The translations under genes and the position numbers were made by a program. Below the pieces are notes generated by a model that had not been told where the DNA came from, ran no database searches, and worked only from the letters and a program-made list of their open reading frames with translations. A stretch of 14,745 nucleotides of DNA from Flavobacteriales bacterium UBA6772 (GTDB lineage Bacteria; Bacteroidota; Bacteroidia; Flavobacteriales; UBA7430): positions 19,549-34,293 of the forward strand of contig DKGK01000019.1 in assembly GCA_002453265.1 (NCBI GenBank), read 5' to 3'. Positions 1 through 6,733 of the stretch are shown here, piece by piece (the first letter of the stretch is position 1; each line of letters starts with the position of its first letter).

Positions 1-189
1 AAGCATACCGATTTCTTTCGATAATTTATTAGAATCTGCTAAAATCGCATCGTTTTGAGACTGTGTATTTCGTCTTTTTTCATCTAAGGTAATTAGCTCT
101 TCGATAATGTCTTTAGCATCGAAATTTTTTATCGCTAATCGTTTGATTACCTCTTCCTTGTGCTCTCTAATATACGCTACTTGTAACAT
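1..189 (-). CDS. serS: Seryl-tRNA synthetase, N-terminal fragment (runs off the window)
   Basis: The first 63 codons of a minus-strand gene are present; the rest lies beyond position 1. The translation starts MLQVAYIREHKEEVIKRL and continues through KNFDAKDIIEEL to ADSNKLSKEIG. This is the start of the long alpha-helical coiled-coil arm of class II seryl-tRNA synthetase, which binds the long variable arm of tRNA-Ser. The catalytic domain is not in the window. The enzyme charges tRNA-Ser with serine in the cytoplasm. The ATG at 187-189 is chosen because the family usually begins at this MLQ(V/P) motif. A TAnnTTTG promoter element lies 20 bases upstream. Identity is recognised from the N-terminal pattern only, but that pattern is distinctive. 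Confidence 0.9.
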   Translation of the reverse strand, partial: MLQVAYIREHKEEVIKRLAIKNFDAKDIIEELITLDEKRRNTQSQNDAILADSNKLSKEIGML

Positions 190-208
190 GCTCTTTTATT
201 TAGGAACA

Positions 209-216
209 CAAAAATA
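209..216 (-). promoter_or_regulatory. Putative -7 promoter element of serS
   Basis: Read on the minus strand this is TATTTTTG, matching the Bacteroidota -7 consensus TAnnTTTG. It sits 20 bases before the serS ATG, which would give a leader of roughly 10-15 nt. No good TTG-type -33 element is seen at the expected distance, so the call rests on the -7 box and its position alone. Confidence 0.45.
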
Positions 217-270
217 AGCTATTCCTTCTTAACTTGTTATTTGCTATGGTGAAAGTTTAAAATGTTTATC

Positions 271-300
271 AAAAAAAATGCCTCTAAAAACAGAGGCATT
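271..300 (-). terminator. Rho-independent terminator of the bioB / barrel-protein operon
   Basis: AATGCCTCT at 277-285 and AGAGGCATT at 292-300 form a perfect 9-bp stem with a 6-nt loop. On the minus strand the stem is followed by a run of eight T (278-271). It lies 20 bases past the stop codon of the outer-membrane protein gene, so it ends the minus-strand transcript before serS. Confidence 0.9.
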
Positions 301-319
301 AAATAAGGTTATGTTTTGT

Positions 320-985
320 TTAGAATTTAAGCCCAACAGAAACTAAGAATTGGTTAAGTCTTTGGTCTGGATTAAATGTTGCGTTACCAATGGTGATTCC
401 ATCGGAAATTGATTGTAAGCCGATTTCGTAACGGAAGTCTAAGGTAAGGATAGATAAGTCTAATCCAGCACCAATTTGAGCTCCTACAGTTACGCTTTTG
501 TAATTAGTTTCCACTTCCTTAATTGCCTCATCTAATCCTTCTAAACTAATATTATCGCTTAAAGGGAGTGTAAAAACAGGCCCAGCATTTACTCTAAAAA
601 CTTTTAAAAATCGTTTTCCAAACATTACAGGAATATCTATCTTGTTTAGCTTTACCTCACCAACGATTGTTTCTGCACTTGTATTCTCATCTGTATCTAA
701 TAATACAGCATAAGATATTTCAGATTTTGTATTACTAAAAAGTAATTCTGGTTGTACATATATTCCCATCAAGGAAATACGTGCAAAAACACCTAGTTGA
801 TAGCCTAAAACAGGGTCTGTATCTTTTAGTAACTGTATGGCATCACCACCATTACCTATACTAGTTACATCTTTTAAGTTAAAACTAGGAGAGGAGATAC
901 TCAGTTTTGGTCCCCAAGAAAAATCTTGAGCGGCACTATTTAAAGTAAAACCGAGTAATGCGATCGATAAGATTAGTTTTTTCAT
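320..985 (-). CDS. Outer-membrane beta-barrel protein, PorT-like family
   Basis: This 221-residue protein has a clear signal peptide (about residues 1-20, ending NSAAQ). The rest looks like a small eight-stranded-type outer-membrane barrel: alternating hydrophobic and polar strands, short turns, an internal VGAQIGAGLDLSILTLDFRYE strand pair, and a final strand ending VSVGLKF with a terminal Phe, as expected for BAM-assembled barrels. The pattern fits the Bacteroidota barrel group annotated as PorT family or 'outer membrane beta-barrel domain'; that name does not imply the gliding/T9SS PorT function. Only 3 bases separate its ATG from the bioB stop, so the two are almost surely co-transcribed, and a strong terminator follows. 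Its ligand is unknown. A role linked to biotin would be inference from position only. Confidence 0.8.
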   Translation of the reverse strand: MKKLILSIALLGFTLNSAAQDFSWGPKLSISSPSFNLKDVTSIGNGGDAIQLLKDTDPVLGYQLGVFARISLMGIYVQPELLFSNTKSEISYAVLLDTDENTSAETIVGEVKLNKIDIPVMFGKRFLKVFRVNAGPVFTLPLSDNISLEGLDEAIKEVETNYKSVTVGAQIGAGLDLSILTLDFRYEIGLQSISDGITIGNATFNPDQRLNQFLVSVGLKF

Positions 986-988
986 AAT

Positions 989-2095
989 TTAAGAGTTTGC
1001 TTCAATTTTACGTTTTTCTTTGGCACTTTTAGTAGCGGCAATATTTGCATCAATGTCGTGAGCAGGTCTCGACCATTTCACTTTTCTACCCTCAGAATTA
1101 CTATTTTTATAGTTTTCGTTGACCTCAGGTTTGTTTCCTTTTTTGTAAGCTTTTTGAGGTACAAGACCCAAGGTACTAAATAATTTCATATCCTTATTAA
1201 TATCAGGATTTGGAGTGGTAAGTAGCTTATCCCCTGCAAAAATAGAACCTGCACCAGACATAAAGCATAAAGCTTGTCCTTCGTCTGTCATTTCTGTTCT
1301 ACCTGCCGAAAGACGAACCGTAGCTGTAGGAAGCACAATACGTGTTGTTGCAACCATTCGTATCATATCCCAAATAGGAATTTGTTCTTGTTCTTCCATT
1401 GGCGTTCCTTCTACAGGAACTAAAGCATTTATAGGAACCGATTCTGGGTAAGGATTCAAATTAGAAAGTGTTACCAACATGGCAGCACGATCTTCAATAG
1501 ATTCGCCCATTCCAACAATACCACCCGAACAAACAGTTAGTCCAGCTTTACGAGCATTTCCAATTGTTTCAATTCTATCTTGGTATCCTCTCGTAGAAAT
1601 TACTTTTTTATAGTGCTCCTCAGAAGTGTCTAAATTGTGGTTGTAAGCATAGAGTCCAGCTTCAGAAAGTCTTCTGGCTTGATCTGGTGTAATCATTCCT
1701 AAAGTACAGCATACTTCCATATTTAAGTCTCTAACTGTACGAACCATTTCTAGAACCTGATCGAAGTCTTCGCCTTCTTTTACATTTCGCCATGCGGCAC
1801 CCATACATACTCTTGACGAGCCAGAACTCCTAGCTCTTAAGGCTTGAGCTTTTACTGTTTGCACAGACATTAAATCATTTTTTGCTATGTCTGTATGGTA
1901 ACGAGCTGCTTGCGGGCAGTAGCCACAATCTTCTGGGCAACCACCAGTTTTTATAGAAAGTAAAGTACTCACTTGAACCTCGAGTGGATCGTGGTGTAGT
2001 CTATGGACTGTTGCTGCTTCAAAGACTAGCTCTATTAATGGTTTATTATAAAGTTCAAGAACTTCTTTTCTAGTCCAATTTTTCCTATTCTCCAT
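989..2095 (-). CDS. bioB: Biotin synthase BioB
   Basis: This radical-SAM enzyme inserts sulfur into dethiobiotin, the last step of biotin synthesis, in the cytoplasm. The [4Fe-4S] motif CxxxCxxC is seen as C53, C57 and C60 in GGCPEDCGYCPQ. The expected [2Fe-2S] ligands are present: C97 (SRVCMGAA), C129 (MEVCCTLG), C189 (TVCSGG) and R261 (TATVRLSAGR). The N-terminal LHHDP and the YNHNLDTS motif are also typical. At 368 residues it is some 20 longer than E. coli BioB; the surplus is a charged C-terminal tail (KWSRPAHDID to the end). A ketoacyl synthase gene lies 55 bases upstream and a barrel-protein gene 3 bases downstream. No other biotin genes are in the window. A -7 box lies 25 bases upstream, so it may have its own promoter as well as read-through. 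Confidence 0.97.
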   Translation of the reverse strand: MENRKNWTRKEVLELYNKPLIELVFEAATVHRLHHDPLEVQVSTLLSIKTGGCPEDCGYCPQAARYHTDIAKNDLMSVQTVKAQALRARSSGSSRVCMGAAWRNVKEGEDFDQVLEMVRTVRDLNMEVCCTLGMITPDQARRLSEAGLYAYNHNLDTSEEHYKKVISTRGYQDRIETIGNARKAGLTVCSGGIVGMGESIEDRAAMLVTLSNLNPYPESVPINALVPVEGTPMEEQEQIPIWDMIRMVATTRIVLPTATVRLSAGRTEMTDEGQALCFMSGAGSIFAGDKLLTTPNPDINKDMKLFSTLGLVPQKAYKKGNKPEVNENYKNSNSEGRKVKWSRPAHDIDANIAATKSAKEKRKIEANS

Positions 2096-2119
2096 TCTCT
2101 TTATTCTTGATTTTCAGCC

Positions 2120-2127
2120 CAAATATA
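2120..2127 (-). promoter_or_regulatory. Putative -7 promoter element of bioB
   Basis: The minus-strand sequence TATATTTG fits TAnnTTTG and lies 25 bases before the bioB ATG, within the 55-base gap after the ketoacyl synthase gene. No convincing -33 element or BirA-like dyad is seen. It would allow bioB and the following barrel gene to be transcribed separately from the upstream gene. Confidence 0.4.
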
Positions 2128-2150
2128 AGCCTTCTTTTTTTAAGCTGTTT

Positions 2151-3314
2151 TTATTTTGATAAAATGATACTTACTGCATTTCCTCCAAATCCAGTTGCAT
2201 TTATCATGATGTTTTTTACTTCTTTAGGATTTCCCATTTTGAGACTTTCGTATGGGAAATTAATGAGTTTATTGTGTTGTAGCATAAGTACAGCGAGCTC
2301 CATACTCAATGCGCCAGATGCACCAAAAGTATGACCTGTTGTGTATTTGGTGGAAATTAAATGAGGGATCTTTTCTCCAAACAGATTCTTAATTGCCTTA
2401 TATTCGCTTTTGTCTCCTTTTAAAGTTCCCGGGGCGTGCATTATTATGCTATCTACTTCAGTTAAATTAGCATTTATTAATGCTTTTTTCATAGAATCTT
2501 CTAAGCATTCGGCTTCAGCAGAAAGCGATACGTTGTGTTCTATTAATTCTGTAGCAAATCCAAAACCTTTAATGGTTGCTAGTTTTTCTTGCCCCTTTTC
2601 TCTTTCCAGACAAAATACAGCGGCTGCTTCTCCTAAGACTAAAGAGTTGCTTTTTTTGTTTTTCTCTAAAGGCAAAGAAGGGAAGATTCCTTTTTCTTCG
2701 GAATAAATTCGCAAAGCTCTCATTTGAGCAATGGTAAAATCACTTAATGGTGCTTCAGCTCCACCCGTAATAAATTTTTCAGCCATGCCCGCTTGTAACC
2801 AAGCGATACCATTTAAAACGGAATGCAGTGCAGTACTACAGGTTATAGAATGAGAAAAGCTGGCTCCTTTAGTCCCCAAGTCGTAGGCTACCCAAGAGGA
2901 TATATTCCCTAAAGTTGTTGTTGGCGATACTACAGGACTTAATCGTTTATTGCTGTTTTCTAAAAAGTTTTTATGGTATTTTTCGAATAACTGTGTAGCT
3001 CCTCTAGACGAACCTAAGTTTACACTCATATTGTCTTCGGCTTTCCAATTGGCTTGTTTTACTGCCTGTCGAGCTGCAAAAATAGAAAGTAAAACAGTTT
3101 TGTCTAATCTTCTGAAATGTAAATTTTCTTTCCGGATTTCCTTAATAAGTTTATCATCCTCAATATGAAGTTTTCCTACTTCAGTATCACAGTTATTAAA
3201 ACAGCAAGAAGTAATACGCGTTGTTTGTGCACTATAGTTTTTCCAAACTTCAGCAGCATTACTACCCATGGAAGATATACTCCCCATTCCACTTATAATT
3301 ACCTGTTCTTGCAT
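2151..3314 (-). CDS. Beta-ketoacyl-ACP synthase family protein, probably biotin-associated
   Basis: This 387-residue protein has the KAS I/II thiolase fold. It starts with VIISGMGSISSMG. The nucleophile Cys is C159 in HSITCSTALHS. The two active-site His are H293 (HAPGTLKGD) and H328 (TGHTFGASG), with the conserved Lys at K323. It ends in the Gly-rich NATGFGGNAVSIIL. The full Cys-His-His triad argues for a working decarboxylating condensing enzyme rather than a chain-length factor. The protein is slightly short for FabF (about 410 residues). From memory, flavobacterial biotin clusters often carry such a KAS next to bioB, bioA, bioD and bioF, which suggests a role in making the pimeloyl chain; that role is inference. 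It could also be a general fatty-acid or polyketide enzyme. M1 is chosen because the family starts just before (V/I)(V/I)(I/V)(T/S)GMG. Confidence 0.85.
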   Translation of the reverse strand: MQEQVIISGMGSISSMGSNAAEVWKNYSAQTTRITSCCFNNCDTEVGKLHIEDDKLIKEIRKENLHFRRLDKTVLLSIFAARQAVKQANWKAEDNMSVNLGSSRGATQLFEKYHKNFLENSNKRLSPVVSPTTTLGNISSWVAYDLGTKGASFSHSITCSTALHSVLNGIAWLQAGMAEKFITGGAEAPLSDFTIAQMRALRIYSEEKGIFPSLPLEKNKKSNSLVLGEAAAVFCLEREKGQEKLATIKGFGFATELIEHNVSLSAEAECLEDSMKKALINANLTEVDSIIMHAPGTLKGDKSEYKAIKNLFGEKIPHLISTKYTTGHTFGASGALSMELAVLMLQHNKLINFPYESLKMGNPKEVKNIMINATGFGGNAVSIILSK

Positions 3315-3318
3315 AACG

Positions 3319-3326
3319 CAAAGGTA
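3319..3326 (-). promoter_or_regulatory. Putative -7 element directly in front of the ketoacyl synthase start
   Basis: On the minus strand TACCTTTG fits TAnnTTTG, with only 4 bases between it and the ATG at 3314. If used, transcription would start at or next to the A of the start codon and give a leaderless or nearly leaderless mRNA. No clear -33 element is seen. Confidence 0.35.
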
Positions 3327-3357
3327 ATATAAAAGAACGCCTTAAAATACGAGCTAA

Positions 3358-4602
3358 TCAGTTTTTCTTAACCCAGTTTAGGTGTTTTTTATTCGTATTT
3401 TTTAAAGTGAATTCTATAGAATAAATCCCCTCTGGAAGATTAGAGAAATTCCAAGAATTGGTTGTAAGTTGATTGTTTTTATAGACACAAACCCCTAATG
3501 TATTGTACACATATACAGACTTTAATAAATTGGCTTCGCCCTTGTAATTTAGTATTCCTGTTGATGGGTTTGGGAAAATGGAAATACCAGTTTCAAGGTA
3601 TTGTAGAGCAAGATTATTAATTTGAAGTGTTGTTGTAGATTCTATACATCCATCAGAAACCATTAAATCAATTTCGTACATCTCTGTAAAATCAGCAATA
3701 TTTAAAATTAAGGTCTCAGCATCAGAAATAATATTTTGTGAAATCCCTATCCAATTTAGCGAAGTATAATTTTGACTCTCGTTGTAAAAATAGAGGCTAT
3801 CTCCTATAATTTCGTAGTTGGCTATTGCTTCTGGAATCTGAGAAAAATTTATTTCGTTTTCTAATGTAGAATTATAAGCTGTTTCTTGAATTATAACAGC
3901 ATCTGTAAAAGAAATAGTATTGGGAATAAATGCATTTATGAGCGAATCGTTAAACATAACTGAATAAAAAACGCAGGCTGCTAAATACGAACCATGAATA
4001 CTAGGATGTGAGCCGTCGGAGGAATATAAATCTATATTTGGATGGTTTTCTCGAATGCTCTTCCAGGCTATCCCTACTGGGGCTAAAAGAGTGTTATTGT
4101 CTTCTGCCATTTCGGTGTACGATTCCGTTAAACGATCTTGCATTCCTTCGTAGGTACATAAAGGAGGATAAAATTCACAGTTTTGAGCGTCCCCATTTTC
4201 TCTTCCCCAGGTCATAAAAAACACAGGTTGAGAACAGGTATCTGCTTGTCTTATATCATCACATAAACTAGCTGCATAAGGGTAAACTTCATTGGCTACC
4301 TGACTAGGTGGGAATGATGGATTTTGGCTTTGATCTTGAAGAATAACATAATCCCACTCCACTGAATTTAAGAGTGTTTGCACATTAGAATTTGAGGCGT
4401 GTTGTGCAAGAGTTGAACCTCCAGGAGTATGACTTTGGTGGTTAAATGTATTTCCCTTAGATATTGCAATGTCATTTATTATTCCTGGCAAGTCGTTTAC
4501 ATAGGTATAACTATTACCTATAAATAATGCACTTTTTTCTGTTTGAGCTATACTTATAGTACTGATAAGTAGACTAAGTACTAGGCTGTAAATTAATTTC
4601 AT
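3358..4602 (-). CDS. Secreted SGNH-hydrolase-like protein with T9SS type A sorting domain
   Basis: This 414-residue exported protein has a signal peptide at about 1-20 (ending SIAQ). An SGNH/GDSL-like domain spans about 24-225. Block I is ALFIGNSYT with the likely nucleophile S31. GGST at 61-64 may supply the oxyanion Gly. The DxxH pair near the end is D196 and H199 in SSDGSHPS. It resembles the DUF4886/SGNH hydrolases of Bacteroidota; the substrate (an acyl ester of a glycan or lipid) cannot be told. A linker of about 110 residues (230-335) looks like an Ig-like or PKD-type spacer. The C-terminus (about 339-414) begins ISIFPNPSTG and contains VYVYNTLG and LPEGIYSIEF. This is the type A sorting domain recognised by the type IX secretion system, so the protein is released or anchored at the cell surface. 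It has six or more Cys, fitting an extracytoplasmic protein. Confidence 0.85.
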   Translation of the reverse strand: MKLIYSLVLSLLISTISIAQTEKSALFIGNSYTYVNDLPGIINDIAISKGNTFNHQSHTPGGSTLAQHASNSNVQTLLNSVEWDYVILQDQSQNPSFPPSQVANEVYPYAASLCDDIRQADTCSQPVFFMTWGRENGDAQNCEFYPPLCTYEGMQDRLTESYTEMAEDNNTLLAPVGIAWKSIRENHPNIDLYSSDGSHPSIHGSYLAACVFYSVMFNDSLINAFIPNTISFTDAVIIQETAYNSTLENEINFSQIPEAIANYEIIGDSLYFYNESQNYTSLNWIGISQNIISDAETLILNIADFTEMYEIDLMVSDGCIESTTTLQINNLALQYLETGISIFPNPSTGILNYKGEANLLKSVYVYNTLGVCVYKNNQLTTNSWNFSNLPEGIYSIEFTLKNTNKKHLNWVKKN

Positions 4603-4699
4603 GGTATGGATTTATATTCTTCTTACTATAGACGAGCCAAGGTAAGCTAATTTTAAATGTGTGTGAGTGGAATATAATAGCTTACTATTGAGAGCTCTT

Positions 4700-4707
4700 T
4701 ATCTTTG
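4700..4707 (+). promoter_or_regulatory. Putative -7 promoter element of the thioredoxin-fold gene
   Basis: TATCTTTG matches TAnnTTTG exactly and lies 24 bases before the ATG at 4732. It overlaps an in-frame TTG at 4705 that could be mistaken for a start codon; a promoter here argues that translation begins at 4732. No TTG is found at the right -33 distance. Confidence 0.5.
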
Positions 4708-4731
4708 AAATTTATTAATATCTTCGCATGT

Positions 4732-5715
4732 ATGAAAAAGGTATTATTTTTAAGTCTATTATTTTTACAGCAATTTTTGTTTGCTCAAGCTCCCGATTTT
4801 GCAGTTACGACTAATCAAGGAGAGTCTTTTGTTTTGAGCGAAACCTTAAATAATGGTCAGTTTGTTCTTATAGATTTTTTAGCTACTTGGTGTGGTCCTT
4901 GTGCAGAAGGCGTTCCAGAATTTTCAGAAATCTACCACGATTTTGGTTGTAATCAAAGTGATTTAGTGGTGCTTTCTATAAGTTTAGATGGTTCGGATTA
5001 TGATACACAAGTTTTTCATAATTTGTACCAAGGTGATCATCCCATTGTTAGTGGCTTAGAGGGTGGAGGCTCTCATGTTCATGATGCATACGAGGTAACA
5101 AGTTTACCTTTTTATGTATTAATAGATACTAGCGGAGTTATTTTATATGAAGGCACAAGTGCCGCCACGTATAGCACTTTAAATACACTTCTTTTAGAAA
5201 ATGGAATTCAACAAAATGGATGCCCAATGCTAGACTTTACCCAAAATTTAGATTTTCATAACGGTTGGAATTTACTATCAAAACGTGTTCTAACCGAAAA
5301 TGAATCTATGGAAGAATTATTTGCAGATGTTTCTACCGATTTGATTATTTTAAAAGACGCTGCAGGTGATGTGTTTTGGCCAAGTTTTAATCTGAATACC
5401 ATTGGCGATTACGATAATACTAAAGGTTATTTAGCTAAATTTTCTAATGATGTAAGCGTAAATTGGACTGGCATATTAATGTCCGCTGAATTTATAGTAC
5501 CCTTAGGTTTAGGTTGGAATATAATACCCTACTATGCAACGGAATCGATCAATTCCACACAGTATTTTAATTCTATTATCAACAATGTAACCATTGTAAA
5601 AGATGAAGTTGGAAATGTGTATTTACCTGCATTCAACTTTAATAATATAGGAGCTTTACAGCATGGAAAGGCTTATTATATTAAGGTTTCTGAAGCAATA
5701 AATTTTCAATATTAA
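4732..5715 (+). CDS. Exported TlpA/thioredoxin-like protein with two C-terminal repeat modules
   Basis: The start is placed at the ATG at 4732 (327 residues), giving a standard signal peptide MKKVLFLSLLFLQQFLFAQ. The upstream in-frame TTG at 4705 would add 9 residues and falls in the promoter. Residues 20-160 form a TlpA/AhpC-TSA-like thioredoxin fold: redox motif WCGPC with cysteines 54 and 57, and cis-Pro at 126 (SLPFYV). It is probably a periplasmic or extracellular thiol-disulfide protein. There is no lipobox Cys, so it is not a lipoprotein. Residues about 178-327 hold two copies of a module: GWNLLS, then LIILKDAAGDVFWPSFN, NTIGDY and KGYLAKF; and GWNIIP, then VTIVKDEVGNVYLPAFN, NNIGAL and KAYYIKV. 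I have seen this repeat in other Bacteroidota secreted proteins, but know no function. No T9SS sorting domain follows. Its stop overlaps that of convergent uppP. Confidence 0.8.
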   Translation: MKKVLFLSLLFLQQFLFAQAPDFAVTTNQGESFVLSETLNNGQFVLIDFLATWCGPCAEGVPEFSEIYHDFGCNQSDLVVLSISLDGSDYDTQVFHNLYQGDHPIVSGLEGGGSHVHDAYEVTSLPFYVLIDTSGVILYEGTSAATYSTLNTLLLENGIQQNGCPMLDFTQNLDFHNGWNLLSKRVLTENESMEELFADVSTDLIILKDAAGDVFWPSFNLNTIGDYDNTKGYLAKFSNDVSVNWTGILMSAEFIVPLGLGWNIIPYYATESINSTQYFNSIINNVTIVKDEVGNVYLPAFNFNNIGALQHGKAYYIKVSEAINFQY

Positions 5716-6500
5716 ACCAATTGTGAAGCTATAGATATTATTCCTACTGCAAAACAGTAGTAAGCAAAATATTTCAGTTGACTCTTTTTCACCAATCTAA
5801 TCATCCACTTACAAGCTACTAAACCTGTAAAGAATGCTGCAATAAATCCAAATATTAATGGGAGAATATTGCTTGAATCTGAAACTAAATCGCCACTTAA
5901 CATATCTTTAGCCATTTTACCAAGAATTAAGGGAACTACCATAAGGAAAGAAAAACGAGCTGCTTTTTCTCTATCTACTCCTAATAATACAGAAGTAGAA
6001 ATGGTAGCACCAGATCTAGAAATTCCCGGAAGTATAGCTATAGCTTGAGAAACTCCAATTAAAATAGAATTAAATATACTTACTTTTTTGTCTGTTTTTT
6101 TCGCTTTATCAGCTAAAAACAAAAGCATTCCTGTAAGCAAAAGCATACAACCGACTAATAGTATTTGTCCGCCAAACAACGATTCTATCTCATCTTCAAA
6201 AAACAATCCTACCACAGCAGCAGGAATCATCGATAAAATAATTTTAACCGAAAATTTAGCTTCCTCATTCCATTTAAACTGGAATAAACCAGCAAAAATT
6301 AGGACGATATCTTTTCGGAATATAACTATGGTACTTAAAGCTGTTGCTGCGTGAAGCACTACCGTCATTAATAAATTTTGTTCTTGTTCCGAAACACTTA
6401 GTAGTTCTTTTGCTATTTCTAGGTGACCACTACTGCTAACAGGTAAAAATTCGGTTAAGCCCTGAACAATTCCTAAAATTATTGCTTCAATAATTGCCAT
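5712..6500 (-). CDS. uppP: Undecaprenyl-diphosphatase UppP (BacA)
   Basis: This is a multi-pass inner-membrane enzyme that dephosphorylates undecaprenyl pyrophosphate to recycle the lipid carrier for peptidoglycan and other glycans; its overexpression gives bacitracin resistance. The start is set at the ATG at 6498-6500 (262 residues, close to the usual 260-280), because homologues begin at (M)xxxEAIILGIVQGLTEFLPVSSSGH. An upstream ATG at 6533 would lie inside the preceding gene. Motif 1 contains E17 (LTEFLPVSSSGHL) with Ser22-24 and H26; motif 2 is PGISRSGAT at 158-166 with R162. About eight hydrophobic segments are visible. One base separates it from the stop of the DUF3098 gene. It ends tail-to-tail with the thioredoxin-fold gene, the two stops sharing TTAA. 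Confidence 0.97.
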   Translation of the reverse strand: MAIIEAIILGIVQGLTEFLPVSSSGHLEIAKELLSVSEQEQNLLMTVVLHAATALSTIVIFRKDIVLIFAGLFQFKWNEEAKFSVKIILSMIPAAVVGLFFEDEIESLFGGQILLVGCMLLLTGMLLFLADKAKKTDKKVSIFNSILIGVSQAIAILPGISRSGATISTSVLLGVDREKAARFSFLMVVPLILGKMAKDMLSGDLVSDSSNILPLIFGFIAAFFTGLVACKWMIRLVKKSQLKYFAYYCFAVGIISIASQLV

Positions 6501-6501
6501 G

Positions 6502-6732
6502 TTAATTAGCTTTGGGCTTGTGCATAATGGCAAATATCTCGATTACAAATCCAACAAGAATAAATATTGGTGCAAGGGTAATTCGTGTAAAGCTGAAAAT
6601 TTCTGGATTAAAACTTGTGTCGTCGGCAGCACCACCACCCCACATTAAAATAAATCCTGTTACAATAAATGCAATTCCAAGTAGCATTAATTGGTAATTC
6701 TTCTTTGTAAATAAAAATCCGTTATTTTCCAT
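6502..6732 (-). CDS. DUF3098 small membrane protein
   Basis: This is a 76-residue protein with two membrane segments: about 14-31 (LMLLGIAFIVTGFILMW) and about 52-69 (LAPIFILVGFVIEIFAIM). They are joined by a Gly-Gly-Gly-Ala loop and the segment FNPEIFSFTRITLAP, which is characteristic of DUF3098. The function is unknown. It sits between ftsX and uppP with 1-base gaps on both sides. This order is one I remember as conserved in Flavobacteriia, which suggests a role in division or cell-wall synthesis at the inner membrane. Confidence 0.9.
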   Translation of the reverse strand: MENNGFLFTKKNYQLMLLGIAFIVTGFILMWGGGAADDTSFNPEIFSFTRITLAPIFILVGFVIEIFAIMHKPKAN

Positions 6733-6733
6733 C

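Noticed and set aside
4637..4644. TACCTTGG on the minus strand as a -7 element of the SGNH gene
   Set aside because: One of the key bases of TAnnTTTG is changed and no -33 element is seen, so it is not listed as a promoter.
4705..4731. An upstream TTG start for the thioredoxin-fold protein
   Set aside because: It lies in the -7 promoter element and would put nine extra residues before an already complete signal peptide.
6501..6533. An upstream ATG start for uppP at 6533
   Set aside because: It would overlap the DUF3098 gene, and family members start at the ATG at 6500, giving the normal length.
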